DNA of 64,000 nt from Datisca glomerata (taxonomy: Eukaryota > Streptophyta > Magnoliopsida > Cucurbitales > Datiscaceae). The DNA is taken from contig QANY01006243.1 in assembly GCA_003255025.1 (NCBI GenBank), positions 535,859 to 599,858 of the forward strand, given 5' to 3'. The stretch's first letter is position 1. Every line of letters starts with the position of its first letter. The translations under genes and the position numbers were made by a program. Positions 11,161-24,263 of the stretch are shown here, one piece after another. The notes beneath the pieces are model-generated. The model ran no database searches. It was not told where the DNA came from and saw nothing but the letters and a program-made list of their open reading frames with translations.

Positions 11161-14100
11161 TTATATATATTTGTATATTAAACACTGTGTAGGTGTTCTT
11201 GCATCATTCATAATATATATTTTTTTTATATGTATGAATGAATGGATAGTTTGTTTTTTTAATGCATGGTTAATGATGAATTCTTAATTGTATGGTGACT
11301 TTTGGGTTTAGGATTTGTTCTTTATTTTTTTTCTTAGATCTTGTGTAAGCCGTTTCGGGCATATGAATTTTTGTAATTTTATTTTGAATATCATGTTGTA
11401 AAATTCTGATTGCGAGAAAATGAAGAAGGCACGAGACGAACAAGGAAGAAAAAAAGAAATTCCAATGCCGACAACGGAAATTGGATTTCCGGACCGGCGT
11501 TGCCGGTAATCCAGAGGTGGAAACGCCACCATGAAGGATGCCGGCGGTGCTTAATGGTGGTGGTGGATGGGGGCGCCAGTGGGAGAGTCCTATTGTCGGA
11601 GGCAATTGTTGTTGTTGCACGACAAGTTTCAAAGAAACTCGGATACCGTGTTATCCTATCCGTGTGATGTATCACAAAAACCAAAATCATGTCCTTATCT
11701 TTTAAATTTTAAATTTGATTTGGAATTTTTGAAATTTAAAATTTTAAATTTTGAATTTTAAAATTTGAAATTTGACTTTTAAAAGGATAATTGTCGATTT
11801 AATTTTTTAATTCAAATTAATTGATTGATTGAGTTTGACCCAAGTTTAATGAGTTATCAAATTATTTTTTGACTATCAAATTCAATTAATTTTAAAAGGA
11901 TAATTAATAAGATTATTTAGTTAAGAAAAATAATTTATCCTAATTAAAAGGGTTTTGATCAACACTTGAAGATTACGAACATGGACCTCTGGTGGAGAAG
12001 AAGCTATTTGGGAAATATGTATTCATGAAGTTCTCTTTGTAATTATTTCTATGTTTTAAAATTTGTAATTTAGAAATACCCAATAGTCACTTGGTTCATC
12101 ATTTGTTTATTTAATTGTTAAATAAATATTTCTTGATTTTATTGATAACATGATCATGCATTAATCAATCACATGCCATACATGAAACCCACACAGTCTT
12201 ATTTAATCATGCATCTCATTAGTATAAACATGATTTATTAGGATTTTCTTAATATGTTTATATGAATTGTTTTGATAAATCAAGTGCTTGTAAAATGCTA
12301 GGTTTTAATTAGTTAAAACTCGATAATCACACCACTCTAACGGCTATAATAACTTTTAGGGTAACCTACTTTATTAAAAGAGTTTTATTAAAGTTTGATG
12401 AATGTAATTAATTAGTTATTCTAAGTTCACCTAATTTTGACTTAGACTCTTAGGATGATTAAATAAATTTAGACTAATTAGATTGGATTAACTGATAATT
12501 TTACATTCATAGGATTATTTTAACTAGTAATTAATTTAAAATTAATTGATTAGTTAAAATAGAAACACATTATCTTAAAATAGTGAGTGAGATAAGGCTG
12601 ACATATCAATGTAATCTACGGTCTCCGTCAAGGTTGTCAGGATCGTATTTTTGACTCAGATCGGTGGAGGGCTCTTTCGAATCGGATCGTTGGATAGGAT
12701 CGAGGATCGTAAGTTCCTTCCAAATGTTAATAATTATTATATTAAAAAATTGTGATCCTTAAAAATATAAATTAATTATTTCTATCTAAATTAAACAATG
12801 AAAACAAGTTTTACTCTACTTTTTAAATGACTGGAATATATAACATATAAAAATAGTCAACTTAAGTTTGATCCTAATCATTTATTTTTTAAGTTACTCA
12901 AAATAATTGACTCACTCAAGCATTCTAATAGGTAAAGTGACAAAGACAATTTAATTTTAGTTTATTAAGTTTTTCAAAATTGAAATTACAAAATTAAATT
13001 TTCACAAAACAATTTCTACGAAAACCACTTTACTCCTAATATCATAAACACACAAATAAAATTTTATAAATTCAAAGATTTATGTAAGAAAATATGAGTC
13101 AAACACACAAATAGGAGATAACTTCAATTACACTGAATTAGATTCATGGAGACTTAGGAAGTGGGTTTTAACAACCAGTCATTTGACAACGTTAGATAAA
13201 ACCAAAAAAATGGTATGTTAATAAATAGTCAATTTCTATGAAAAATGATAAAATTCCCCCAAGAATTAAAAAATATAAAAAATAGTCCTCCGACACGATT
13301 TTTGAAAAAAAATGTCTGCCACACGAAATGAAATTTTCCCACCACGCGCGTCATAGCTCCAAAGTTTGATCATTTATATAATATATATACATCTATAATT
13401 TTTGTAGTATATTTTATATATACAATATATATTATATAATTTGTATGGATAAAAATTTAAAATTTGATTGGTGCGCGTAAGTGATGGTTTTTTGCGCGGA
13501 TTTTTTATTTTGATTTTAATTTGGGTGCCTATTTTTTAATTTTTTCTTTTAAAAATGACATATTCTTGATGTTGGCTCAAAAGCTACCCAAATTAAGGTA
13601 TGGGTAGGGTCCTACCGGTCCTGTTCCTATCCTACAACAATTCCACTTGATCCCATTTTATACCTGATCTGGATTATTTTGATATTATAAGATCGTAGGA
13701 TCTAAGATCCTACGATCTGGATCACGATTTTAACAACATTGGTCTTCATTATTAGTACAACACTGTGAGGTACAGTGAGGGTCTCGAGATGGCTTTGTTT
13801 TCATCCCCTTAAGAAAGGTTGCGAGCTGTATCAATACCAAGGTTGAACTTCTTAAGAAGATATGACTAAGTGATGTAGTTTTTTTTACCAACCCTAAGGC
13901 GGCATATTTTAAATCAAGTCATGGAATTTGAAATAATGAGTTACACTCACAAAGTCATAATTAAGTTTTCATGTGGATAATTGTGACTTGAACAAATAAG
14001 CAATACTTTATTGTTAAAAGAGAAAATATGAAATATTTTAAGTTTTAATTAATAAATATGAGGATGTCTCATAGACAGTTTAAAATTAATCTGACTAACT

Positions 14101-14261
14101 CTCAGGCGGCACATTAATTGTTAGGTTGTCTTATCGTGATTAGTAAATATTAAATTTATGTGTTTAATATGTTGTATTCATGCATCACGTTTAATTTCTG
14201 AATTTCTGATATTTATTTCAATTATATTAAATTATGTATGTTTTATTTTTCAGTTATTATT
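11161..14261 (+). other. Copia untranslated leader, interrupted by a hAT-like element
   Basis: It matches the leaders at 42475-44366 (plus) and, reversed, 53959-55751 and 21973-24245. Shared marks are a GA-rich 'cacgagacgaacaagga' stretch near 11430, a GC-rich patch near 11490-11600, and AT-rich sequence with ATGATTTATTAGGAT near 12228. Short ORFs here are not conserved between copies and are not counted as genes. The hAT-like insertion occupies 12629-13741. Confidence 0.65.
12629..13741. mobile_element. Non-autonomous hAT-like DNA transposon, 1.1 kb
   Basis: The left end is CAAGGTTGTCAGGATCGTA. The reversed right end is CAATGTTGTTAAAATCGTG, giving imperfect terminal inverted repeats. Flanks are GTCTCCGT (12621-12628) and GTCTTCAT (13742-13749). 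The empty site in a related leader copy (reverse strand near 22470) reads GTCTCCAT, one change from each flank. An 8-bp target duplication plus CA(A)GG ends fits the hAT superfamily. A near-perfect palindrome around GATCGTAGGATC lies at about 13691-13717. No transposase ORF is present. Confidence 0.8.
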
Positions 14262-17200
14262 ATGTCTACCATGGGCAACTCTATTACTGCTTTACTTGCA
14301 CTTGAGAAATTAAATGGTGATAATTTCATAAGATGAAAGTCAAACGTAAACTTGATTTAATTAGAACCATGAATTTGTTCTTACTAAGAAATATCCTGAG
14401 AAGCCCACTGCCAATGCTCCTAAAAATGTTAGGGACAAGTTTGATGCTTCGATTCAATCGAACAACAGTGCTAAGTGCTACATGCTTGTGAGCATGAATG
14501 ATGTTATGAGAACCAAGCATGAAAGCATGAAACTGTCTATGCGATTATAGAATCTTTACAGGCGATGTTTGAGCAATAGTCTGATCAAAGTAGTCATGAG
14601 GCTACTAGGAGCTACATGACAACCAAGATGAAGAAAGGTACTTCTGTGCGTGAACTTGTTTCGAACATGATCAATATAATGCTTGAGGCAAAAGTACATG
14701 TGGCTACCATTATTGATCGAACTCAAGTCAGCATTATACTTGAATCGCTCACGCCTGCTTTTTTGTGTTCACCACCATGTTATGAACAAGTTGAAATTCA
14801 ACATGACCCAATTGTTGAATGAATTGCTGATTTTTAAGTCAGTCAACAAGAGTATGACCAAAGAGGGTGAGGTAAATGTTGCTGAGCAAAAACCTTCTTC
14901 CAATGTTGTTAAGAATAATAAAAGGAAGAAGAATAATGACAAGGAAGAGAAACTATTTCCACTGTGGAGTTGAAGGTCACTGGAAGAGAAACTGTTTCTA
15001 TTGTGGAGTTGAAGCTCACTGGAAGAGAAACTGTAGCAAGTATCTCTCCTAGCTGAAAAAAGTTAAATTTGATTTACTTGTACTTGAAGCTTGTTTAGTG
15101 AAATATGATTCGTCATCCTCAATGTTAGATTCAAGAGCTTCTAATCATGTATGTTCTTCTGATACTTGATTTGGCAAGAGAGCTTACTGATGGCATGGTG
15201 ATAATGAGAGTTGGCAGTGGTGCGCTCGTGCCAGCGAAAGCATTAGGGACAGTCCATCTTAATTTTAGAAATAATTTTCTTATTTTGAACAATGTTTATT
15301 TTATTCCTCGAGTTTTGAGAAATTTGATTTCTCTTTCACTACTGCATGAACAATCTTTTGAAGATTCTTTTATTAATAATCAGTTTATTATTTCAAATAA
15401 TGGATTCAATATTTGTCATTCTAAAGTTTCAAACGGACTGTATATGCTTAAACCAACTGAACATGCGTTAAATAATTCTAAATTATTTAAAGTAGCAAAT
15501 CCTAAATGTAACAAACGCCAAAGAGTTTCTCATAATGATGATGACACGTATCTATGTCATCTTAGGTTGGAACATATTAATCTAAATATATTAAACAGAT
15601 TAACAAAGCATGGTGCTTTGAGAGAACTAAAAGTTGGGACTCTTCCTGTTTATGAATCTTGTCTAGAGGGGAAAATGACCTAAAGATCGTTCACAGGAAA
15701 GGGCCAAAGATCCAAGGAACCACTTGAACTAGTACATAGTGATGTCTGTGAACCGATCAATGTACAAGCTAGATGTGGGTATGAGTATGTTGTTTCTTTT
15801 ATTGACAATTAAAAGATACGGTTATACTTACCTAATGCGTAGAAAGTCTGAAACTTTTGAAAAGTTTAATGTCTTTAAAGCTGAAGCTGAAAAGCAATTA
15901 GGTAAATCATGTAAAACACTTTGATCAGATCGAGGTGGTGAATACTTGGATTTAGAATTCAAGGATTACATGTTAGAATATGGCATTCTATCACAACTCA
16001 CAGCACCTGAAATGCCACTGTAAAATGGTGTTTCAGAAATGAGAAACCGAACTCTATTGGATATGGTTAGGTCTATGTTAAGCTACTCATCAGTACCATT
16101 TACATTTTGGGGATATGCACTTCCAACGAAAACCTACATTTTGAATATAGTGCATTCTAAGTCAGTAAGCAAAACACCTTTTAAAGTTATGGAATGACTC
16201 AAAACCTAGTCTGTGTCATTTTCGTATATGGGGGTGTCCAGCTCACGTTCTTAGACCCAATACTAAAACGTTAGATTCAAGATCTGAAGTGTTTATATTT
16301 TTTGGCTATGCTCCAGAAATAAAAGGTGGCTAATTTTATACTCACAATGATGAAAAGGTGTTTGTATCAACAAATACCACATTCCTTGAACACGACTATA
16401 TGGAAAACTACAAACCTCAAAGAAAAGTATTTTTCGAAGAATTAGCGTCTGATGAGATCAGATTACCTTCATCATTAACTGATAAATAACAAACCACATA
16501 AACCATTATTCCTATTCAGGACATTCTGGTGCAACGTCGTAGTTGGAGGGTTGTAGGATGACCTAATCACTATGAACTAGAGACACATATCCTAGTGTTT
16601 GACACTTATAAACATGATCCATTAACCTTTAAAGAGGTGATGGAAGATCCTAAAAATGAGAAATGACAAGATGCCATGAACCAAGAAATAGAATCGATGT
16701 ATTCCAATTCTGTTTGGGAACTTGTAGATCCACATGAAGATGTCAGATCCATTGGATGTAAATGGATCTTCAAGAAGAAAAGAGTTACAAATTGGAAAGT
16801 AGACACCTTCAAAGCATGGATGGTAGCCAAAGGTTATACACAATGGAATGAGTCGATTATGAAGAGACATTCTCTCTCGTTGCCATGCTAAATCTATTCC
16901 CATCATTTTGTCCATAGCCACTATTTTAGACTATGTAATGTGACAAATAGATATCAAGACATCTTTTCTTAATGGTTATCTTGAAGAAAGCATCTATATG
17001 ATACAACCAGAAGGGTTCGTGAAAAAGGAGCAAGATCAGAAAGTATGCAAGTTGCTTGAATCCATTTATGAATTGAAGCAATCATCTAGATCTTAAAATC
17101 ATACATTTGATTAAATTATTAAATAATATGACTTCGAGAAAAATGATGATGAAACTTGTATTTATAAATACATCAAAGATAAGATAGTATTTTTCTTACT

Positions 17201-17386
17201 TCTTTATGTTGACGATGTTTTACTTATTGAAATTATAAAGAAACTTTGTCAAAAGTAAAGAAGTTGTTAGTTGAGAAATTCTAAATGAAAGATTTAGGAG
17301 CGGCGAGTTTTGTTCTAGGCATCTACATCTTAAAAGATAAAAAGAACAAGTCATTGACACTTTCTCAAGCAAATTATATTGATAAG
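14262..17386 (+). pseudogene. Ty1/copia gag-pol of the outer element, degenerate
   Basis: gag opens with ATG at 14262 (MSTMGNS, then LEKLNGDN) but meets stops from about 14335. The longest later piece is 14616-14822. CCHC zinc knuckles lie at about 14954-15040. A protease-like DSxASNHV motif is near 15127, with the usual Gly replaced by Arg. The integrase region follows: the histidine/cysteine zinc-binding part at about 15555-15675 and the core at 15730-16050. RT includes KWIFKKK near 16760 and YVDD at 17205-17216. Pol ends at 17386 in the ANYIDK motif that starts RNase H, where another element is inserted. Frameshifts are frequent. The order PR-INT-RT is diagnostic of copia. Confidence 0.85.
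14957..15034 (+). repeat. In-frame 39-bp tandem duplication of the gag zinc knuckle
   Basis: The segment TTCCACTGTGGAGTTGAAGG... recurs 39 bp later as TTCTATTGTGGAGTTGAAGC.... It adds 13 codons and creates a second Cx2Cx4Hx4C motif that shares its first Cys with the last Cys of the first copy. The first copy has lost its own first Cys (Tyr there). Confidence 0.75.
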
Positions 17387-18876
17387 TGTTAGAAACGTGG
17401 TGCTTTTAAAAATTTATTAAAAATGATTCTTTTTTATAAAAGAAAATAAGCACGACGCAACAGTTTTTAAAATAAAACCTTTTATTGAAAACACTTTTCA
17501 ATCAAGATCCATTATATATTTTTATATTAAATCTAAGACATACATGGATATGAATCATATACCTCTTGTAGTCTATATCAAGTGCCATCATAAACCAAAG
17601 ATCCTTCATTCCCACTAACAACGGACTTCGAGATCCACACCAAGATCTTCCAAGACAATCCTGAAACACACTAGGACGCGTGTGGGCACGTAGAATAATT
17701 CAAAGACACTTTTTCTGTCTCTTGATATACTCAACACATGAGATCTAGAGATTTACTGAGAATGATTAATTTAGTAAGACAATCCTCTTAGAAAATAAGA
17801 TGATTATCCTTTCAAAGTTTTTGTTTAACTTTTAATCACAGAGAGTTTTCGCCCTGATTGTGTTCTCAAACACTTTGACCAACACTTCTCAACTGATCCC
17901 TAGAACTAATACTGAGGCCATGAGAATAATATCTATATATTTTTTTGATAATGTCATATAAAATTTTTAGGGATAAACTGAAAAAAAATATTTAATTTCA
18001 AAATTACCATTGTAGTGGTCCCATCCCATTGCAATTTGTGCTCAATTGCACTGCCACACACACAGTGTGTCACGACACTACTATAATTAGTGCATAACTA
18101 TAGAGTCGTGTGGCACTACACTATTGCACTCCCACTATTGTTGTGCAGTGTGGCACTACAATAGTTAATGTCAATGTATGATTTTTATTCAGTGATTGAC
18201 ACGAGTCAATTGCTACAAATTAAATATTTATTTTAATCAGACAAATATCTAGTATCACTTAATTCAAAAATAACTTATCAGATTATCCCTATCAACTAGC
18301 TTATCTGTTAGTTCATAAATAACATATTTAGTTGATTCAAATTTTCAAATATTATCTAGTAATAATTCAACATTATACAATTTCACAAATTAGATATATT
18401 GTCTCACTTATCGATAATTAGAAAATTAATCGATATAAATATTTATATATAATTTCAGAAAATTAGTATAAATAATTTAATTAATTAATCATACATAATT
18501 ATCTCATAATTATATACTTGCCACAGAATAAAAATTTATTTTGCAAGTCAGTCATTTTCTCATGTCCTGAAATATTCACACCCTAGACTGCGTAATACAG
18601 AGGTTACTTAGGGACTATGGACATATAATCCTAAGCTCCAATAAATCAGATTATCTATTAAACTCTATAATTAAATAATCTTATTTATTAATTCGATTAT
18701 TACTCCACTATAAAAATAGAATTGCACTCTTAGAGTTTATAAAATATATTTACAGAGTATTCTTGTGTAGTTCATTGATATAATCATTTCACGTAGTTTT
18801 GTCCTCCAATTATTCGTTCATAAATTAGAACTGGTCAAAATTATCATTTTACCCTTTCACGTAGTTTTATCATTTT
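17387..18876 (-). mobile_element. Copia 3' LTR fragment of the inner element
   Basis: Read on the plus strand it starts TGTTAGAAACG and runs parallel to 24264-25700. It stops at about 18876, right after a second copy of TCACGTAGTTTT (first near 18787), and the next base belongs to pol. The repeated dodecamer at the breakpoint suggests template switching or repair. It carries a palindromic GC block at about 18020-18165. Confidence 0.75.
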
Positions 18877-21800
18877 AACAGATGTTTGATCTTATATACA
18901 ACATGACATACATGAGACTACCAACATCTGAAGCATAATGAACCTTTCTCATCTCCTCTTTCTCCTGAGGTTTATTAGAACATTGCTCCTTGGGGTAGAC
19001 AATTCCACGTCGGGTCACTAGTTGAGTTTCTTGGAATTCTTCATAGAGAATCTCTCCAGCACCTTATCAATATAAGATGCCTGAGAAAGTGCTAAGAGCT
19101 TGTTCTTTCTATTCCTTAAGATTTGGATGCCTAGAACATAACTCGCCTCTCCTAAATATTTCATTTTGAAATTTCTCAGTTAACCACTTCTTTACATTTG
19201 ACAAAGATTATACATCATTCACAATGAGTAGAATATCATCAACATAAAGAACTAAGATAGATGTATTTATAAACACAAGCTTCATCAACATTTTACTCGA
19301 AGCCATATGATTTAATTATCTCATCAAAGGTAAGACTCGAAGATCTAGATGCTTGTTTTAATCCATAAATAGATTTAATCAATTTGCATACTTTCTAATC
19401 TTGCCCATTTTTCACGAACCCTCCTGGTTGCATCATGTAAATGCTTTCTTCAAGAGAGCCATTCATAAAAGCTGTCTTAACACCCATTTTCCATATTTCA
19501 TAGTCTAAACTAACAACAATGGACAAAAGGATGCGAATGGATTTTTGCATGGCAACCTGGAAGAATGTCTATTCATAATCGACTCATTCCCTTTGGGTAT
19601 GGCCCTTGACTACCAGCCATGCCTTGAAAGTCTCTACTTTCTCATCTGCAGCTCTTTTCTTCTTGAAGATCCATTTACATCCAATGAGTTGACATCTTCA
19701 GGAGGATCTACAAGTTCCCAAATGGAATTGGAATACATCGATTCCATTTCCTGGTTCATGGCATCTTGCCATTTCTCATTTTCAGGATCATCCATTACCT
19801 CTTCATAAGATAATAGACAATCCTTATCAGTGTCACACACTAGGACTTGTGCCTCTAGTTCATAGCAAATAAGTTGTCTTACAACTCTCCCCCTACGATG
19901 TTGCATCAGAGTTTCCTGAATCGAAATTGTGGTTTTTGTGGTTTGTCGTTTATCAGTTGATGATGAAGGTGGTTAGATCTCATCAGACGCTAAATCTTTG
20001 AGATTTAGTTACTTTGAGGTTTGCAATTTTTCATATAGTCGTGTTCAAGAAAGTGGATTTGTCGATACAAACACATTTTAATCCTTGTGACTATAAAAGT
20101 ACTCACCCAAAATGTAAGTGGTAGGGATGAGTAGCTTAACATCGACCTAACCATATCTAATAAGGTTCGGTTTATCCTTTCTAAAACATCATTTTATACC
20201 CAAAATGTTTGTGACGTTCCAGGTGCTATGAGTTAGGATAGGATTCCATACTCCAGTAAGTAATCCTTGAATTCTAAATTCAAGTATTCACCACCTCGAT
20301 CTGATCGAAGTGTTTTCAATGATCTACCAAATTGATTTTCAGCTTCAGCTTTGAAGTCTTTAAACTTTTCAAAAGTTTCAGACTATCTCTGACTTATGTA
20401 AATATTATCATATCTTGAGTAATCATCAATAAAAGTGATGAAATATTCATACCCACCTCTAACTTGTACATTGATCGATCCACAGATATCATTATATACT
20501 AGCTCAAGTTGTTCCTTGGCTCTTTGCCCCTTTCTTGTGAAAAGCCTCTTGGTCATTTTACCATCTAAACAGGATTCACAAATAGAAAGAGTTCCAACTT
20601 TTATTTCTCTCAAAGTACGATGTTTTGTTAACATGTTTAACCTATCTAGATTATAATATCCAAACCTAAGATGTCAAAGATATGTGTTATCATCATCATG
20701 AGAAACGCTTTCTCTTCTGTTACTTTTAGGTTTTGCTACTTTAAATAATTCAGAATTATTTAACGCGTTCAGTCAGTTTAAGCATATACAGTCCGCTTAT
20801 AACTTTAGCATGAAAAATATCAAATTCATTCTTACAAATAATAAACTATTTATTAATAAAAGAAACTTCTAATAACTGTTCATGCAAGAATACAATAAAC
20901 ATCGTTTAAAATAAATTAATTATGTCCAAAAAGTAAACGGACTATTCCCAATGCTTTAGCTGACACGAGCACACTACTGCCAACTCTTATAACGATCTCA
21001 CCATCAGCCAGCTCCCTTGACGAATCAAACATCTATAAAGAAGAACATATATGGTTAGTGGCTCCTACAAGTATCCAGGATGACAAATCATATTTCACTA
21101 AATAATATTCAAGAACAAATAAATCATATTTACTTTTCTTTTTCAGCTAAGAGAGATACTTATTACAGTTTCTCTTCCAATGACCTTCAACCCCATAATG
21201 GAAACATTTTCCCTTGGGCTTGTTGTCATCCTTGTTCTTCATGGTTTTCGGTGATGTTTAGCTTTCTTCCCATTCTTGTTATTACCTTTTCCCTAACCAT
21301 TGATCTTCTTCTTCTTGTTACTTTTAACAACAGTGGAAGAAGGCTTTTGCTCGATAGCATTTGCCTCGCCCTCTTTGTCATACTCTTATTGAGTGACTCA
21401 AAATTTTGCAGTTCCTTCAACAATTGGGTCATGTTGAATTGTAACTTATTCATAACATTGTTGGTGGTGAACGCAGAAAAAACAGGTTGAGTGATTCAAG
21501 TATAATGCTGACTTGAGTTCGTTTATCAATGGTCGCCCCATGTACTTCTGACTCATGAATTACGTTGATCATGTTCACGCATAGAAGTACCTTTCTTCAT
21601 CTTGGTCGTCATGTAGCTCCTTATGGCCTCATGAAGACTTTGATCACAATTTTGCCCAAACATCACCTGTTTTGATTCCATAGTCTCATAGACAGTCTCC
21701 ATGCTCTTATGCTTGGTTCTCAAAACATCAGTCATGCTCACAGGCATGTAGCACTTCGCTTTGTTGTTGGATTGAATCTAAGCATCTAACATATCCCCAA

Positions 21801-21972
21801 CATTCTTAGGGGCATTAGTAGCGGGCTACTCAGAACATTTCTCAGTATGAAAAAATTTGCGATTCTCACAAATTAGCATCAAGATTAAGTTTGATTTCCA
21901 TCTTATGAAATTATCACCATTCAATTTCTCAAGTTTAAGTAAAGCAGTAATATGGTTGTCCATGGTAGACAT
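18877..21972 (-). pseudogene. Ty1/copia gag-pol of the inner element, degenerate
   Basis: gag starts at ATG 21972-21970 (MSTMDNH, LEKLNGDN) and is interrupted by stops. The zinc knuckle near 21200-21160 has Cys-to-Tyr at its second position. Integrase pieces lie at 20634-20383 (GTLSICESCLDGK, FITFIDDYSRY). RT pieces include WELVDPPEDV near 19700 and the catalytic YVDD at 19246-19235. Pol ends in VGSLMYVML near 18925, within RNase H. It is homologous throughout to the plus-strand copy at 14262-17386. Confidence 0.85.
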
Positions 21973-23322
21973 AATAATAATTGAAAAATAAAGCAAACAT
22001 AATTTAATATAATTGAAATAATTATCCAGAATTTGAAAAGTAAACGTGATGCATGAATACAACATATTAGACACATAAATTTGTCATTTACTAATCCATA
22101 ATAAACCACCCTAACAGGTGGTTTAATCTTAGACTGTTTTTGAGAAATTCTCATCCTTATTAATTAAAACTTAATATATTCATATTTTCTCTTTTAACAA
22201 TAATGTATCACTTATTCGGTCACTCACAATTATCCATATGAAAGCTTAATTATGTCTTTGTGAGTGTAAGGGTTAATATTACAGATTCTATGACTTGATT
22301 TAGAATATGCCTCCTTAGGGTCGGTCAAAACTAAATTTCATCACTTAGTCCTATCTTCTTAAGAAGTCCAATCTTGATATTGATACATCTCAAAACCTTC
22401 CTTAGGGAGATGAAAACAAAGTCATCTCAACGCCCTCATTGTACCTCACGGTGTAGTACTAATAATGGAGACAATAGGTTATATTGACAAGTCAACCTTC
22501 TCCCACTCACTATTTTAGAAAAATGTGTTTCTATATTAACTAATCAATTAATTCTAAATTAATTAGTAGTTAAAATAATATAACCCTATGAATGTTAAAT
22601 TAACAGTTAATCCAATCTAATTGGTCTAAGTTCATTTAACCTTCTAAAGAGCCTAAGTCAAAATTAGGTGAACTTAGAATAACTAACTAATTACATTCAT
22701 CAAACTTTAATAAAACTCTTTTACTTTGGTTATCCTAAATGTTACTATAGCCTTTAGAGTGCTGTGATTACCAAGTTTTAACTAATTAAAACCTAGCAGT
22801 TTACACGCAGTTGATTTCTCAAAAAAATTCATATAAACATATTAGGACAATCCTAATAAATCATGTTTCTACTAAGAAGATACATGATTAAATAAAACTG
22901 TGTGGGGTTTCATGTAGGACATGTGATCAACTAATGCATGGTCATGTTATCAATCATATCAATAAACATTTATTCAATTAAATAAAATAATAATAGACCG
23001 AATGATTCTTGAGTATTTCTAAATTACATCAATTACAATAAAGATCTCTCTTTCTCTCACTCATTCTCTCTCTGTCTCTCCCTCCCTCTCTCCATCTCTC
23101 ATTCCCCCCTCTCTCCCTCTCTCTTTCTCATTCTCTCTCTCTCTCTGTCTCTCTCTCTCTCATTCTCTCTCCCTCTAACATTCTCTCTCTCTCTTGCTCT
23201 TATTCTCTCTCCCTCCCTCTCCTCCCCTCTCTATCTCTCTCTCTCCCTCCCTCTCATTCCCTCTCCCTCTCTCTCTCTCGCTCTCTCTCCCTATCTCTCG
23301 CTTCCCCCTTGCTCTCTCTCCC

Positions 23323-23360
<38 letters not shown>

Positions 23361-24245
23361 CCTCTGTCTCTCTCCTGCCTCTCTCTATATCTCTTACTAT
23401 CCTTCTCCACCTAATGTCCATCTTCATAATCTTCAAGCTTGAAAAAAACTCATTTAATTAGGAAAAAATATTTTTCTAAATTAAAAATTACCTCTATAAT
23501 TATCTCTTACAATTATTAAATTTGACTTAATCAAAAAACAATTTATGGACTTCGTCAAACTTGGGTCACACCCAATCAATTAATTAATCTTTAATTTTCA
23601 TAAAAGATAAAAGATAGAGATAGGATTTTCATAAAACTCTGCAGTGATAGGGTAAATTGGTATCAGAGTTTCTGTGAAACTTCCCCAGCTATGAGAAAAG
23701 TTGCCACCTACGAGAGGATTCTCCCACCGCCGCCCATCACAACCAGCCAAGCCCAGCCGCCGCTGGCCGCCGTCAGACACCACCGTCGACCACCACCGGC
23801 ATCTTTCACGGCAGCGCCACTACCAGTAACACTGTTGGCAGCGTCACGGATGCCAATTTTCCAGCGGCATCGCCGCCGCTGGACCACCGGTGGCGCCAGT
23901 GCCGAAAATCCAATTTTCGATGTCGGTGCTAGAATTCACTAGGAATTCCTATTTTTGCTTTTTCCTCCTCGTTCGGCTAGTGCGTTCTTCATCTTCTCGC
24001 GATCAGAATAAATACAATATAATATTTACAATAAAATTATAAAAATTCTTATGCCTCAAAATAACTTACACAATATCTAAGGAAAAATAAAAGAAAAATG
24101 CATAACCCAATAATCACCATAAAATTGCAATCCATTATTTAACCATACATTCAAAAAGTAAAATCATTCATTCATTCATACATATGAAATATATTATGAA
24201 TAATGCAAGAAAACCTACATAGTATTTGACATACATATATATAAT
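21973..24245 (-). other. Leader of the inner copia element with a long GA tract
   Basis: It matches the other copia leaders in reverse. It differs by a long polypyrimidine stretch on the plus strand (23042-23402). GC-rich sequence at 23700-23930 corresponds to the GC patch near 11490-11600. Short ORFs in it are low-complexity or unconserved. Confidence 0.65.
23042..23402. repeat. CT/GA low-complexity tract, ~360 bp
   Basis: Almost pure pyrimidine on the plus strand, built of CTCTCT runs broken by CCCT and ATTCT. It lies in the inner element's leader and has no counterpart in the leaders at 11161, 42475 or 53959. The ORFs it produces are compositional artefacts. Confidence 0.9.
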
Positions 24246-24263
24246 GACCGCTCTAATACCAAT
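24246..24263 (-). other. Primer-binding site (initiator Met-tRNA type)
   Basis: On the minus strand, directly after the LTR terminus, the sequence is ATTGGTATTAGAGCGGTC. It resembles the TGGTATCAGAGC complement of the plant initiator Met-tRNA 3' end, the usual copia primer, with one C-to-T change. It fixes the element's orientation. Confidence 0.8.

Noticed and set aside
11270..11761. Cluster of six overlapping short ORFs on both strands
   Set aside because: It lies in the GC-richer patch of the copia leader, and equivalent frames are not kept at 42720-42925 or 55279-55602.
21080..21490. 136-residue plus-strand ORF rich in Ser/Leu/Phe
   Set aside because: It is the reverse strand of copia gag, whose conserved motifs are on the minus strand.
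23194..23442. 82-residue Ser/Leu/Pro ORF and its antisense Arg/Glu ORF
   Set aside because: Both come from the CT microsatellite in the copia leader, with no domain and no conservation in sibling leaders.
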